From Dictyostelium firmibasis (Eukaryota; Evosea; Eumycetozoa; Dictyosteliales; Dictyosteliaceae), in contig CM069768.1 of the NCBI GenBank assembly GCA_036169595.1, forward strand, positions 3,565,001-3,585,000: a DNA stretch of 20,000 nucleotides, written 5' to 3'. The stretch's first letter is position 1, and each line of letters begins with the position of its first letter. This document shows positions 1 through 8,736 of the stretch, one piece after another. Under the pieces are notes generated by a model. That model was not told where the DNA came from. It searched no databases and saw nothing but the letters and a program-made list of their open reading frames with translations. The translations under genes and the position numbers were made by a program.

Positions 1-1656
1 CTATCTAATGAAGTACCATTAATCACAGGTGATTGTGTTTATTGTCAAGGATGTAACATTATACTTAGTCAATACTCTAAATTAGAAAAAACTGGTGAAG
101 GTAGTTATAGATGGAAATGTGAATTCTGTAAATATACCAATGATAATATTCTATTAGAAATGGGTGAAATACCAAATAAAGATTCTGTAGAGTACGTTTT
201 ATCATCACCATCTAATGGTGTTAGTGGAAATTCTGATGCATCTAAAAGAGAAGAATCAATTATTATTTATTGTATAGATGTTTCAGGTTCAATGGGTATT
301 ACAACAGAAGTACCATCATTACAAAGTGAATGGGTCAATGCTAAAAAAGGTGTAAAGGGTGCATCTAGTGGTCCATCTTATATCTCTAGATTAGAATGTG
401 TTCAATCATCTATTCCAACAATGATTGATCGTCTATCAATTCAATATCCAAATAAGAGGGTAGTATTAGTTACATTCTCAGATGAAGTAATGATTTATAG
501 TCAAAATTCAGTAGATGGTCCAATTGTAATCGCAGGTGATAAATTAGATGATTTTGAACAACTAACTGAAATAGGTCGTTCAATGACTTACGATAAATTA
601 CCAACTGCATCTGGTTCAAGTGATTTCTTAAAATCCAAAATAAAATCATTAGAACCTGTTCAATCTACTGCATTAGGACCAGCATTACTTGTTAGTGCAG
701 CAATTGCAAGCCAAAAAATGTTGAGTGAAGTTGTAATTTGTACTGATGGTGTACCAAATGTTGGTTTAGGTGCAATTGAAGATCTACCATTAGGTCCAGC
801 ACAAAATTTTTATGAAAAAGTAACTAAATTAGCACAAAATAATAAAACAACTATTAATATCATTGGTATTAGTGGTAGTCATATTGATTTAGGTGTAATT
901 GGTAGAGTTTCAGAGCAAACTAATGGTAATATCACAATTATTCATCCATTGGAATTGGCAAGAGAAATTAGAAAACTTACACAAAATCCAATGATTGCAA
1001 CTGATGTTGAAATGAGTATTTGTCTTCATCCAACTATGGAAATCAATAAATATGATAGTAAACAAGGTTTAAGTAGAGTTGTTAAGCAATTCCCAAATGT
1101 TAATTCATTAACTGATTTAACTTTACTTTACTCTTGTAGAAATAGACCAACTGAATTCGTTCAAATATATCCATTCCAAATTCAAATTAAATATACTAAA
1201 TTAGATGGTGTTCGTTGTTTACGTGTAATTAGTGCACAACTTCAAGCTACTCCAGATTTCAATCAATCCATTTCAAATGCAAATATCTCTATCCTTGCAA
1301 TGGCTTTCACTCAACAAGCTGCTAAAATTGCACAACAAGAAGAGTTTATGGAATCTCGTCTTCACCTTAAAGCTGCTTCAAGATTAATTCGTTCTATTTG
1401 TAAAACAGATGAACAATGGGAAGAATTCTATAATTTTGAAGTCCTCAAAGAGGAAATGGAAACTCCATTAATCACATGTATAAAGAATAAACAAGAAAGA
1501 CTTGAAAAAGCTGCTACAGATGATGAAATTCAAGTATTCTACAAAATGAAAAATGTTCATAAATCTTTTGTTGAAGGTGGTAGAAAGAAAGATATCTCTA
1601 GAAGAAAAGGTGAAGCTGAAATTAATAAACAATATTATAGTATTAAATTTACTTAA
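1..1656 (+). CDS. VWA-domain protein, 3' part (probable circularly permuted Ras-VWA type)
   Basis: The frame is open from base 1, so the 5' end lies outside the window and the ATG at 160 is internal. Counting from the window edge, residues 12-43 hold a Cys cluster (C12, C15, C18, C40, C43) resembling the small zinc ribbon of Sec23/Sec24-like proteins. A von Willebrand A domain follows from about residue 85. Its metal-ion-dependent adhesion site is intact: DVSGSMG gives D93-x-S95-x-S97, with the MIDAS Thr in STALGPALL near T223 and the Asp in CTDG near D249. The last 130 residues are helical and end KQYYSIKFT. From memory, D. discoideum has cpRas proteins with a circularly permuted Ras domain ahead of a VWA domain; the zinc-ribbon plus VWA layout fits, but the Ras part would be upstream and cannot be seen. 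VWA identity is secure; cpRas identity is inference. AATAAA-type signals follow the TAA. Confidence 0.85.
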   Translation, partial: LSNEVPLITGDCVYCQGCNIILSQYSKLEKTGEGSYRWKCEFCKYTNDNILLEMGEIPNKDSVEYVLSSPSNGVSGNSDASKREESIIIYCIDVSGSMGITTEVPSLQSEWVNAKKGVKGASSGPSYISRLECVQSSIPTMIDRLSIQYPNKRVVLVTFSDEVMIYSQNSVDGPIVIAGDKLDDFEQLTEIGRSMTYDKLPTASGSSDFLKSKIKSLEPVQSTALGPALLVSAAIASQKMLSEVVICTDGVPNVGLGAIEDLPLGPAQNFYEKVTKLAQNNKTTINIIGISGSHIDLGVIGRVSEQTNGNITIIHPLELAREIRKLTQNPMIATDVEMSICLHPTMEINKYDSKQGLSRVVKQFPNVNSLTDLTLLYSCRNRPTEFVQIYPFQIQIKYTKLDGVRCLRVISAQLQATPDFNQSISNANISILAMAFTQQAAKIAQQEEFMESRLHLKAASRLIRSICKTDEQWEEFYNFEVLKEEMETPLITCIKNKQERLEKAATDDEIQVFYKMKNVHKSFVEGGRKKDISRRKGEAEINKQYYSIKFT

Positions 1657-1737
1657 ACTTGCCTAAATTAATAAAAAATTAAAATATTAAAAATAAAAAA
1701 ATAAAAAACTGTAGTTTACTCATATATTAATTTAAAA

Positions 1738-1739
<2 letters not shown>

Positions 1740-1771
<32 letters not shown>
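1740..1771. repeat. Poly-T homopolymer, 32 bases
   Basis: An uninterrupted T run lies between the two convergent genes. Such tracts are typical of Dictyostelium intergenic DNA and can act in 3'-end formation; none of that is shown here. Confidence 0.9.
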
Positions 1772-1772
<1 letters not shown>

Positions 1773-1859
1773 ATTATGTACAATTTTAATTTAAATTTTA
1801 TTTTAATATAGATTTTATATAATTGAATTTTTTTTTTTTTTTTTTTCACCAAGATATAT

Positions 1860-2521
1860 TTAAATATTTGCAATTGTAAATGGTATTAAATCTCTTGAAA
1901 ATCTTCTTTTGTCTAATTTTGGAGGAGGAGAGATTGAATCTTGATCTAAATTTTCTTCCTTTTTTATAATTGGTCTTGGTGATAAACAAAATATTTTTGT
2001 TGACGATGATGATGATGATGATGATGACTTTGGGTCATCATTTTGTTTTAATTGGTCTTTTTGTATTCTTAATTGTTCATGAATATGTTCATCCTCGATT
2101 GGACATGATTGATATGTTGTTGAACATGATGATGACGATAATGATGAACAGGATATTGATTGTTGATTATTACTATTATTATTGGTATTATAATTATTAT
2201 TATCTATTATATTCAATTGATTAATTTTTAAAGTTGGCATGGCCCAATGATTTGAACTTTTATTATTCATTAAACAAGAAGTTGAAGATGATGAAGATGT
2301 TGGTGATGGAGTTGTATTTGTTGAGTAACTATCATTTGCAATTGTACCAACTTGTTCGAATGTGCAGGAATTTAATGTTGTTATCATTTCATTAGTTGAA
2401 TATTCACAATATTTATTATTATTATCATTAAATTTATTTTGATTACAATTATAATGATTATGATTTTGATTGTTTATTTTATTATCATTATTTTTAATAA
2501 AATTATTAAAATTATTATTAC

Positions 2522-2570
<49 letters not shown>

Positions 2571-2810
2571 GTTATTATTATTATTTATATAGTAACCATC
2601 TATTGAAATTTGTATTTGATTATTATTTGAATGATCAACTCCGATATCAAAAGATACAAAATTTGTAGATGGTGAGGTACTACTATTATTATTACCACTT
2701 GATATATTATTATTGTTATTTAAAGCACGTGGTGATATTGATTTTTCAATTGTTAAGTTTATTCCATTATATTTTTCAATTAGTGTTTTAACATTCCCTC
2801 TAGATGCCAT
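1860..2810 (-). CDS. Asn/Ser-rich protein of unknown function
   Basis: A single-exon, 316-residue frame starts at the ATG at 2810, preceded by AT-rich leader. I do not recognise it. The N-terminal 30 residues (MASRGNVKTLIEKYNGINLT...SPRAL) look conserved. They recall the short V-K-x-L-I-x-x-[FY] helix found at the N-terminus of many Dictyostelium signalling proteins. About residues 31-230 are low complexity: a poly-Asn tract of about 20 residues near 75-97, then Ser/Thr/Asn-rich sequence with a more ordered island, NHWAMPTLKINQLNII. The C-terminus is basic and ordered again (SPRPIIKKEENLDQDSISPPPKLDKRRFSRDLIPFTIANI), with possible proline-directed phosphosites and a KKEE sumoylation-like motif. 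There is no signal peptide, membrane span or zinc motif. It is convergent with the VWA gene (203 bp gap) and divergent from SLBP. The ordered ends and ATG context support a real gene; function is unknown. Confidence 0.75.
2522..2570. repeat. ATT microsatellite coding for poly-Asn
   Basis: A pure trinucleotide tract inside the unknown Asn-rich gene. On the minus strand it reads AAT and encodes the Asn run near residues 80-96. Only AAT codons are used, consistent with expansion by slippage. Confidence 0.9.
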
Positions 2811-3199
2811 TTAATTAATTTACTATATTATTTATTTTTTTTCAAAAAATAAATTAATAAATAAAATATTATAATTATTTTCCCAAATAGTAAAATTAAA
2901 ATATAATTTTCTATATATATATATATTTATATATTTATAACATATAATCAATTTATTATATTTTTATATGTATTATTTTTATATTTAATAAAGGGGGTAG
3001 TGTAATATTGTTGTAGGTAAGTTGATGTAATTAAGCAAGTTTGTACTTGTACTAAAAGATAATTTTTAAAAATTATAAAATAAATAAAATAAAAAAATTA
3101 ATATATTTAATAATATTAATATATATATATATATATATATTTGATTTAAAGATGGTTTAAAAACACTATGTTAATTAAATTAGTGTTGTTTGTAATAAA

Positions 3200-3241
<42 letters not shown>

Positions 3242-3399
3242 TAATATTTTTTTTTTTTTACCACAAATAAATGACTATTTATTTAAATAATAATAAAATT
3301 AATTATTTTTTATTTACCAACAGGTAAAATTAAGAAAAAATCAAGCGCATTATTTAACACAAAAAAAAAAAAAAATAAAAAATAAAAAAAAAAACAATT

Positions 3400-3437
3400 A
3401 ACACACACAAAAAACTCACCCCGCACACATACTCACC
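3400..3437. promoter_or_regulatory. CA/GT-rich box in the divergent promoter
   Basis: The plus strand reads ACACACACAAAAAACTCACC, then CCGCACACATACTCACC. On the minus strand this gives a GTGTGCGGGGTGAG core. GT-rich G-boxes of this kind are bound by the developmental regulator GBF in Dictyostelium. It lies about 590 bp upstream of the Asn-rich gene, the likelier target. This is a pattern match only. Confidence 0.3.
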
Positions 3438-4204
3438 AAATCACCTAAATTCCAAAATAGCATTTTAACAATATCTCTCTTGAAGTGGTTTAAACTTTCT
3501 ATTGTAAATGGTCATATTGAATTTAATTAACACATCATCACAATCATTAAAAAAAATATATATATTAAAAAATAAATAATAAAAAATTTTAAAATAAAAA
3601 ATAATAAATTAATGATTTTAAAAAAAAAAATTGATTAATAATAACACGTCCATAGGGTTACAACCCCATTTCTTCACAAACCAAAACTATTATTAATATT
3701 TTTTTTTTTTTTGTTTTCTTTTTTTTTTGTTTTATTTTTTTTTATTTTTATTTTTTTTTTTATTTTTTTTTTTTTTATTTATAATAATTTTAAAAAACAA
3801 CAGAGAGCCATCCATGAACTTGAATAAATAAATATTCAGTATTAGGTTAAAATTTAATTAAGAAATGTACAAGAAACAAGGAAATAAAAAAAAAAAAAAA
3901 AGAACCCAATGATGATATATTTTAAGATAATGATTCTAAATTCATAACCCTCTATAATTTCATTCCTAAATTTATAAAAAATTAGTATATAAAGAGTACA
4001 GAAGGAAAGTGTTTCTAGCCTTATGAGAAAAAAAATGTTTTTTTTTTTTTTCTAAATTTGAGTAAATAAAAAAAAAATTAATATTAAAATAAAAATGAAA
4101 AAAAAATTAAAAAAAAAAAAAAAAAAAAAGGTTGTAAAATCGATGAATAATTTATATATGAATGATTTTGTGTTTGAATATTACAAATTTAATTTAAAAG
4201 AAAA

Positions 4205-4218
4205 TTTTCGCGCCAAAA
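4205..4218. promoter_or_regulatory. E2F/DP-type site upstream of SLBP
   Basis: TTTTCGCGCCAAAA contains a perfect TTTSSCGC E2F core (TTTCGCGC) and is nearly symmetric, so it can be read on both strands. It stands out in a region that is otherwise almost free of G+C. It is 583 bp upstream of the SLBP ATG. Dictyostelium has an Rb/E2F system, and S-phase genes carry such sites. SLBP is a cell-cycle-regulated gene elsewhere, so the assignment is biologically coherent though untested. Confidence 0.55.
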
Positions 4219-4533
4219 ACCATGGAAGTGTCCAAAATTTTAAATTTTTTTTTTTTTTTAATTGAAAAAAAAAAAAATTTTCTTAACGGATTTATTTATT
4301 TTTTTTTTCACAATTTTTTTTTTTTTAATTTTTTCTTTTTTTCATCATCAACTTGAAAATTATCAGGCCAAAAAAAAAAAAAAAAAGTAGTAGTAGTTGC
4401 AACTCTTCTATTAACTCTCTTTCAAAATAACTTTGTGTGTGTGCGCCCTCTTGCTCTCTTCAAAGCTTTTCCCTCTCTTTTAATAATTATAATAATATTT
4501 ACTTAAATTCCCTTTCGCACTTTCTCTTTTTCA

Positions 4534-4541
4534 TATAAAAG
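4534..4541 (+). promoter_or_regulatory. TATA-like box of SLBP
   Basis: TATAAAAG lies 260 bp upstream of the SLBP ATG. It is followed by a pyrimidine-rich stretch (CTCGTTCTCTTGTTTTTTGC), the common arrangement of a Dictyostelium core promoter (TATA box, then oligo-T). The transcript start would lie near 4565-4600. Position and composition are the only evidence. Confidence 0.4.
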
Positions 4542-4800
4542 TCACTCGTTCTCTTGTTTTTTGCAATCACATTTAATTATTTATTATTATTTCTCTATCT
4601 TCATTCTATTATTAAAAAAACACCGGTGATATTTAATTACCAACATTCCAAAATAAATAAAATTTTTCGTCTCCACTTTATAATTGTATCATCATTGTTT
4701 TTTTTAATTTTTTAAATTTCATCACCCCATTTTTATGTTAATTCCTTTAAAAAAAAAAAATAAAAATAAATAAATATTGAAAACTATAAAAAAAAACAAA

Positions 4801-5032
4801 ATGTCATCATCAACTATAATTACACCAATCACAACCACCAATAACACCAGTTCTACCAGTGGTATACAAAATCCAAAAACCAATAGAACACTATTTAAAA
4901 ATATTAAAAATAATTTACCAAATACACCAAATAATGCTCCAATAAAGGTAAAGTATTAAATTTCTATTTTTTATTTTTATTTTTTTATTTTTTTTATATA
5001 TTAAATATTTAATATAATTTTTTTTATTCCTA

Positions 5033-5066
<34 letters not shown>

Positions 5067-6428
5067 AATAAAACAAAAATTAATAATTGTTCTTTTTATT
5101 ATTATTTTTTTTTTTAAAAAAAAAAAAAGAAAAACTCTGTCGGTATTATTGGTAATGGACCAATTGTAAATAATAATAAAAATAATAATGGTATTAAAGA
5201 TAATAATAAAAAAATAAATAGTAATAATGGTGGTGTTAATGTTGGAAAGAAAAATATTTTGTTTACTCCTTCTAAAACCTCAATGGTTTCAAAGCAAACA
5301 TCTTCATTAATGTTAGCTGAAAATGAATATGATATTGAAGCCATTAAAAAAGAATTGAAGAGTATGGATATTTCTACCGGTGGTATCTCCCCATTGTCCA
5401 GCCCACTTAGAGAATCCTCACCAATTTCCACCATCGATTTAGAATCAGTTGCCACCACTACCCCAACCAAAATCACCGATGCTTTCGTTGCTGCCTCCTC
5501 AAATAACATTGTTAATAGATATACCGTTGATGTCCTCCTATCATTTAAATCTGCCAATACTAAAAGACCAATTGAAATTGATATTGTAGAGAATCATCAA
5601 AAAGAAATTGTTGTACCATTATCCCTTCCAACCACACCATATAATAACAACAGTAATAATAATAATAATAATAACAACACTGCAAATGGTCAAAAATATC
5701 CAATTTTTTCACCACAAATTAGTCCATTCAAAATTGCCTATACTCAATCGTCATCTACAAAAACTAACAATATAACACCAACTAAAAAAACAAATTCAAA
5801 TATCACCACACCACTATCAAACACTCATAGTCACCACCATAATAATTATACCAATAGTAAATCCTCCACAAAGAAACAAAACCCAATTCCATTTTCATTG
5901 AACACTGCAACTCCAAATCAAAAGAATACAACACCATCAAAGAAATCAACCACTGCAATCACTCCAAAATCAAATAAAAAAGTCAATGATGTCGCCGCCG
6001 CTTTCGCTGCCGTTGCAAACGCTACCACTGAATCACAAGCAGTCGCTGTTGTCGATGGTGATTCCAATCCAACCGCTCCAACCACTGAGTCACCAAAGAA
6101 AACTCCACTCAGAGAAACCGATCCAAAGAGATTGGCCGCTAGACAAAGACAAATCGATATTGGTAAGATGACTGCTGGTTACAAGAACTACATTGTATTG
6201 GTTCCAAAGTCAAAGAGAAAACCAACTGATCCAAAAACTCCAAATAAGAATCAAGTCTGTTCAAAGAGATCTTGGGATGGTCAAATCAAGAAATGGCGTC
6301 GTCAATTACATGAAAATTACGATTGGACTGGTATTCCATTCAATGAGAAAGAAGTAGAAGCCTCAAACAATGAATCAGAAGAGTCAACTTTGGAAATAGA
6401 AATGAACAAATTAGAAATCTCTGAATAA
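4801..6428 (+). CDS. slbp: Histone RNA hairpin-binding protein (SLBP), two exons
   Basis: Exon 1 is 4801-4947 and exon 2 is 5130-6428, giving 481 residues; the GTAAAG...AG intron is phase 0. The start is the first ATG, preceded by AAACAAA. The RNA-binding domain is at about residues 378-448, starting RETDPKRLAARQRQID and continuing through a YKNYI motif, the signature TPNK (T419; phosphorylated in animal SLBP) and SKRSWDGQIKKWRRQLH. This follows the animal SLBP domain almost position by position. The protein should bind the stem-loop at the 3' end of replication-dependent histone mRNAs and act in their processing, export, translation and decay. The 377 residues before the domain are long for the family and rich in Ser/Thr/Asn. 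They include NILFTPSKTS (93 region), an acidic helix EYDIEAIKKELKSMDIS, and RYTVDVLLSF (Y180-L185-L186), which fits the eIF4E-binding pattern Y-x4-L-hydrophobic. An acidic tail ends LEIEMNKLEISE. An E2F-type site lies upstream. Confidence 0.93.
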
Positions 6429-6505
6429 AAACGATAACTGAAAACGTACTCCAAGTTTTTAGTTTGGTTGTTACCCCCCCCTATAAAGAAAAAAAAAAAA
6501 AAAGA

Positions 6506-6538
<33 letters not shown>

Positions 6539-6793
6539 AAATTATAATTATATTATTTACCACACTCTCCTTCTTTCCTTCAAAAACTGAATATTAATAT
6601 TTAATAATGGTTAATTAATTCAAGTTTTTTTTTTCATCATTTTCACAATAGTAATAATAATCTTTATAATAGTAATAGTAGTAGTATAGTACAGTAATAA
6701 TAATAAAAAAAAATGAAAAAATTAAATAATTAAAAAAAAAAAAGAAAAGTTGTAATTCAAGAAAATATTGATTATTTTTTATTGTTTTTTTTT
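6429..6793. other. Convergent 3' intergenic region, SLBP / terpene synthase
   Basis: The region holds a C8 run followed by TATAAAG at 6473-6486, long A tracts (6488-6540), and AGT/AAT-type short repeats (6640-6705). The G/C-poor ends probably carry the polyadenylation signals of both convergent genes. I see no gene here. Confidence 0.6.
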
Positions 6794-7792
6794 TTAATTA
6801 TATCTTTTACATCTTTTATGGGCAAAATAAATTCCGGATATTGTTTTTTTTACAATTTGGAAAACTTTTTTCAATAATTTATATGTTTGTTCTTCCTTTT
6901 CATATAATTTCAAAATAGTTTCAATTGATAATAAAAATTGATTATAGTGGTAAACAATTAATTCAATGACTTTTTCAATTGACATCTGTATTGAATTTAA
7001 TTGTATTGCTAAGATTTTCACATAATTTAATAGATCATTTTCATTGATTTCTCTTTTAAAAGAGTACAAATCATTAACTAAGATGTAAAATGACTTTGCA
7101 TGAAAATTAATAATTTGAAAATGTTTACTATTAAAAATTGAATCTTCAATATATTGATCCTTTATACCCAACATACACATTGTTAATATAAAATCACCTG
7201 ATACATCTGATGATCTTTTTTGGAAATATTCATTAAATGAATAATCAGAGTTAATAGAACAATTATTATTATTTTCAATAGTTGATTTTATCCATAATGT
7301 ATTTGAATTTTTAATTCTATTAAAAGAATATAAATGAGTATATTTTTTAAATTGATTTAAAATTTCCCAATAATTTGAACCGAAAATACTATTATCTTTA
7401 TATTTTTCTATTGTTAAACTATTAATAAGTAAATCTCTTTCTTTTGAATTAATTTTTAATGAATTTATTTTTTCAAATACTAAATCATCTAAAATAATTG
7501 CAATTGTTGTAAATTTTAAAAATGTTAAAAATTCATCACAATCTAATGTGTTACCAATGTGACCACAATAAGTAATAATCTCTTGAAAAAATGGTTTTTC
7601 TACTTTCCATTTTTTTGTTTTAAAAATTTCTTTTAGTGATTCTACCCATAAAAAATATTTTTCATTTATTATTGGTGTAAATTCAATAAAACTTTCATTT
7701 AAATCAATTAATTTATTAGTAAAATCTGGAATTGTATATATTGGAGTTTTAAATTCTTTAATGTTAAAATTTAACTTTAAATTATTTTCCAT
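6794..7792 (-). CDS. Terpene synthase (class I, microbial type)
   Basis: A single-exon frame of 332 residues, the usual size of amoebal and bacterial class I terpene synthases. The Asp-rich metal motif is D102-D103-L-V-F-E107 (ILDDLVFEK). The second metal site is a canonical NSE triad, N240-D-L-Y-S244-F-K-R-E248. A likely diphosphate-sensing Arg is R193 in YFQKRSSDVSG. The conserved C-terminal Arg-Tyr pair is present as R330-Y331 in HKRCKRYN. All catalytic elements needed to ionise a prenyl diphosphate are therefore visible and the enzyme looks active. The product (sesquiterpene, diterpene or other) cannot be read from sequence. D. discoideum has a family of such TPS genes expressed in development; which member this is cannot be settled here. 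It is convergent with SLBP and divergent from the FNIP gene, so no terpene cluster is visible. A TATA-like box and a CA-rich box lie upstream. Confidence 0.93.
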   Translation of the reverse strand: MENNLKLNFNIKEFKTPIYTIPDFTNKLIDLNESFIEFTPIINEKYFLWVESLKEIFKTKKWKVEKPFFQEIITYCGHIGNTLDCDEFLTFLKFTTIAIILDDLVFEKINSLKINSKERDLLINSLTIEKYKDNSIFGSNYWEILNQFKKYTHLYSFNRIKNSNTLWIKSTIENNNNCSINSDYSFNEYFQKRSSDVSGDFILTMCMLGIKDQYIEDSIFNSKHFQIINFHAKSFYILVNDLYSFKREINENDLLNYVKILAIQLNSIQMSIEKVIELIVYHYNQFLLSIETILKLYEKEEQTYKLLKKVFQIVKKTISGIYFAHKRCKRYN

Positions 7793-7827
7793 TTTTTTAT
7801 AAATAAAAATTATTTTTTTTATGTATA

Positions 7828-7841
7828 TTTATATAAATAAA
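7828..7841 (-). promoter_or_regulatory. TATA-like element of the terpene synthase gene
   Basis: The minus strand reads TTTATTTATATAAA, about 36-49 bp upstream of the ATG at 7792, followed by A/T runs. The location suits a compact Dictyostelium core promoter, but AT-rich sequence gives many chance matches. Confidence 0.3.
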
Positions 7842-8000
7842 AAATTAGTTAGGTTTGGGAAATTATTATCATTATTTATAATTTTAAAATTTTTTTTTTT
7901 TTTTTATATTTTAATTAATATAAAAATAAAATAATTATAATAATTATAATAATTATTTTAAAATAAAATTTGATTTTATAATATATAACCTGACTTTGGT

Positions 8001-8039
<39 letters not shown>

Positions 8040-8041
8040 TT

Positions 8042-8063
8042 CCCCCACCACACACCCCCAAAC
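8042..8063. promoter_or_regulatory. CA-rich (GBF-type) box upstream of terpene synthase
   Basis: CCCCCACCACACACCCCC followed by AAAC; on the minus strand it is GGGGGTGTGTGGTGGGGG. It closely resembles the CA-rich elements and G-boxes bound by GBF in cAMP-induced genes. It is about 250 bp upstream of the terpene synthase ATG in its own promoter orientation, and 675 bp from the FNIP gene. Confidence 0.45.
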
Positions 8064-8430
8064 GAAAAAAAATATTTCTGAATTTTTTTATTTAAAAAAA
8101 AGTCCTCTAAAATTTGAGAGAGACCTACAACATTTTTAAGAAAAAGAATATTCTTTTTTTAAAAAAAATTAAGTTATTAATTTAAAATCTGTAGTGTGTG
8201 TAATTAATAAAAATTAAAATTTTTTTTTTTTTTTATTTTTTTATTAAGATTCATCCAGGAAAAAATCTTTTTAGGAAATTAGATTTTTTTTCAAATATTG
8301 CACGAATTAAAATTTCACGACAAGATTAAAAAAGATAATCTCACAAAAATAAAAAAAAAGAAATAATAAAAAAAAAAAAAAAAAATAAAAAAAAATAAAA
8401 AAAAGCTGGGCGAGGACCAGACCAAAATTG

Positions 8431-8461
<31 letters not shown>

Positions 8462-8736
8462 AAATTTAATTAATTTTTGACTTTCCGCTCCTGGTTTCTT
8501 TTTTGTGTAAATAAAAAAAAAAAAAAAACAAAAAAAAAACAGGAAAATAAACAAAAAAAACAAAAAAAAACAAAAAAAAAAAACAAAAAAAATAAAAATA
8601 ATCCTGTGTATCTTTTTCCCTGTGCATTTAGACCATCATGAAAACAGTAATTCATCGCCAACGGGAATAACTATTTTTTTTTTTTCTATAATTAATTATT
8701 TTTAACCAACACACACACACAAAACACAATTTTGAT

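Larger units (their letters stand above)
2811..4800. other. Divergent intergenic region (about 2 kb)
   Basis: This lies between the start of the minus-strand Asn-rich gene and the start of SLBP. It is mostly A/T homopolymer, with (TA)n at 3118-3140, poly-A at 3207-3234 and T tracts at 3700-3780. Less biased islands lie at 2993-3055 (GT-rich), 3400-3480 (CA-rich), 3640-3680 (short perfect inverted repeat GGGTT-AC-AACCC), 3805-4025, 4200-4235 (E2F-type site) and 4380-4700 (pyrimidine-rich SLBP leader and promoter). I found no tRNA, no snoRNA with both boxes, and no convincing additional ORF. Confidence 0.7.
7793..8736. other. Divergent intergenic region, terpene synthase / FNIP gene
   Basis: Mostly homopolymer A and T. 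Less biased patches are the CA-rich box (8042-8063), 8100-8130 (imperfect palindrome CTCTAAAATTTGAGAG), 8404-8430 (GCTGGGCGAGGACCAGACC), 8480-8500 (CCGCTCCTGGTTTC) and 8604-8672. The long Phe-rich minus-strand frames at 8315-8661 are poly-A tracts read backwards. A run of CA dinucleotides (8709-8727) sits just before the FNIP ATG. Confidence 0.6.

Noticed and set aside
3201-3234. Long A and T runs considered as poly(A) tails of retroelements
   Set aside because: Such runs occur throughout this genome and none here is joined to a recognisable element body or flanked by target-site duplications.
3654-3668. GGGTT-AC-AACCC inverted repeat
   Set aside because: Too short, isolated, and without a T run that would make it a terminator; kept only in the intergenic description.
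3906-3990. ATGATGA, a C-box-like start for a C/D snoRNA
   Set aside because: No CTGA D box or terminal stem within the expected length.
4777-4800. Upstream extension of SLBP to 4777
   Set aside because: The codon at 4777 is TTG; the first ATG is at 4801 in a good AAACAAA context.
7642-7651. TACCCATAA-like match to the upstream element of Dictyostelium small RNA genes
   Set aside because: It lies inside the terpene synthase coding sequence (FLWVES) and no small-RNA signature follows at the expected distance.
8315-8661. Two overlapping Phe-rich minus-strand frames
   Set aside because: Produced by long A runs read as Phe codons; no coding character.
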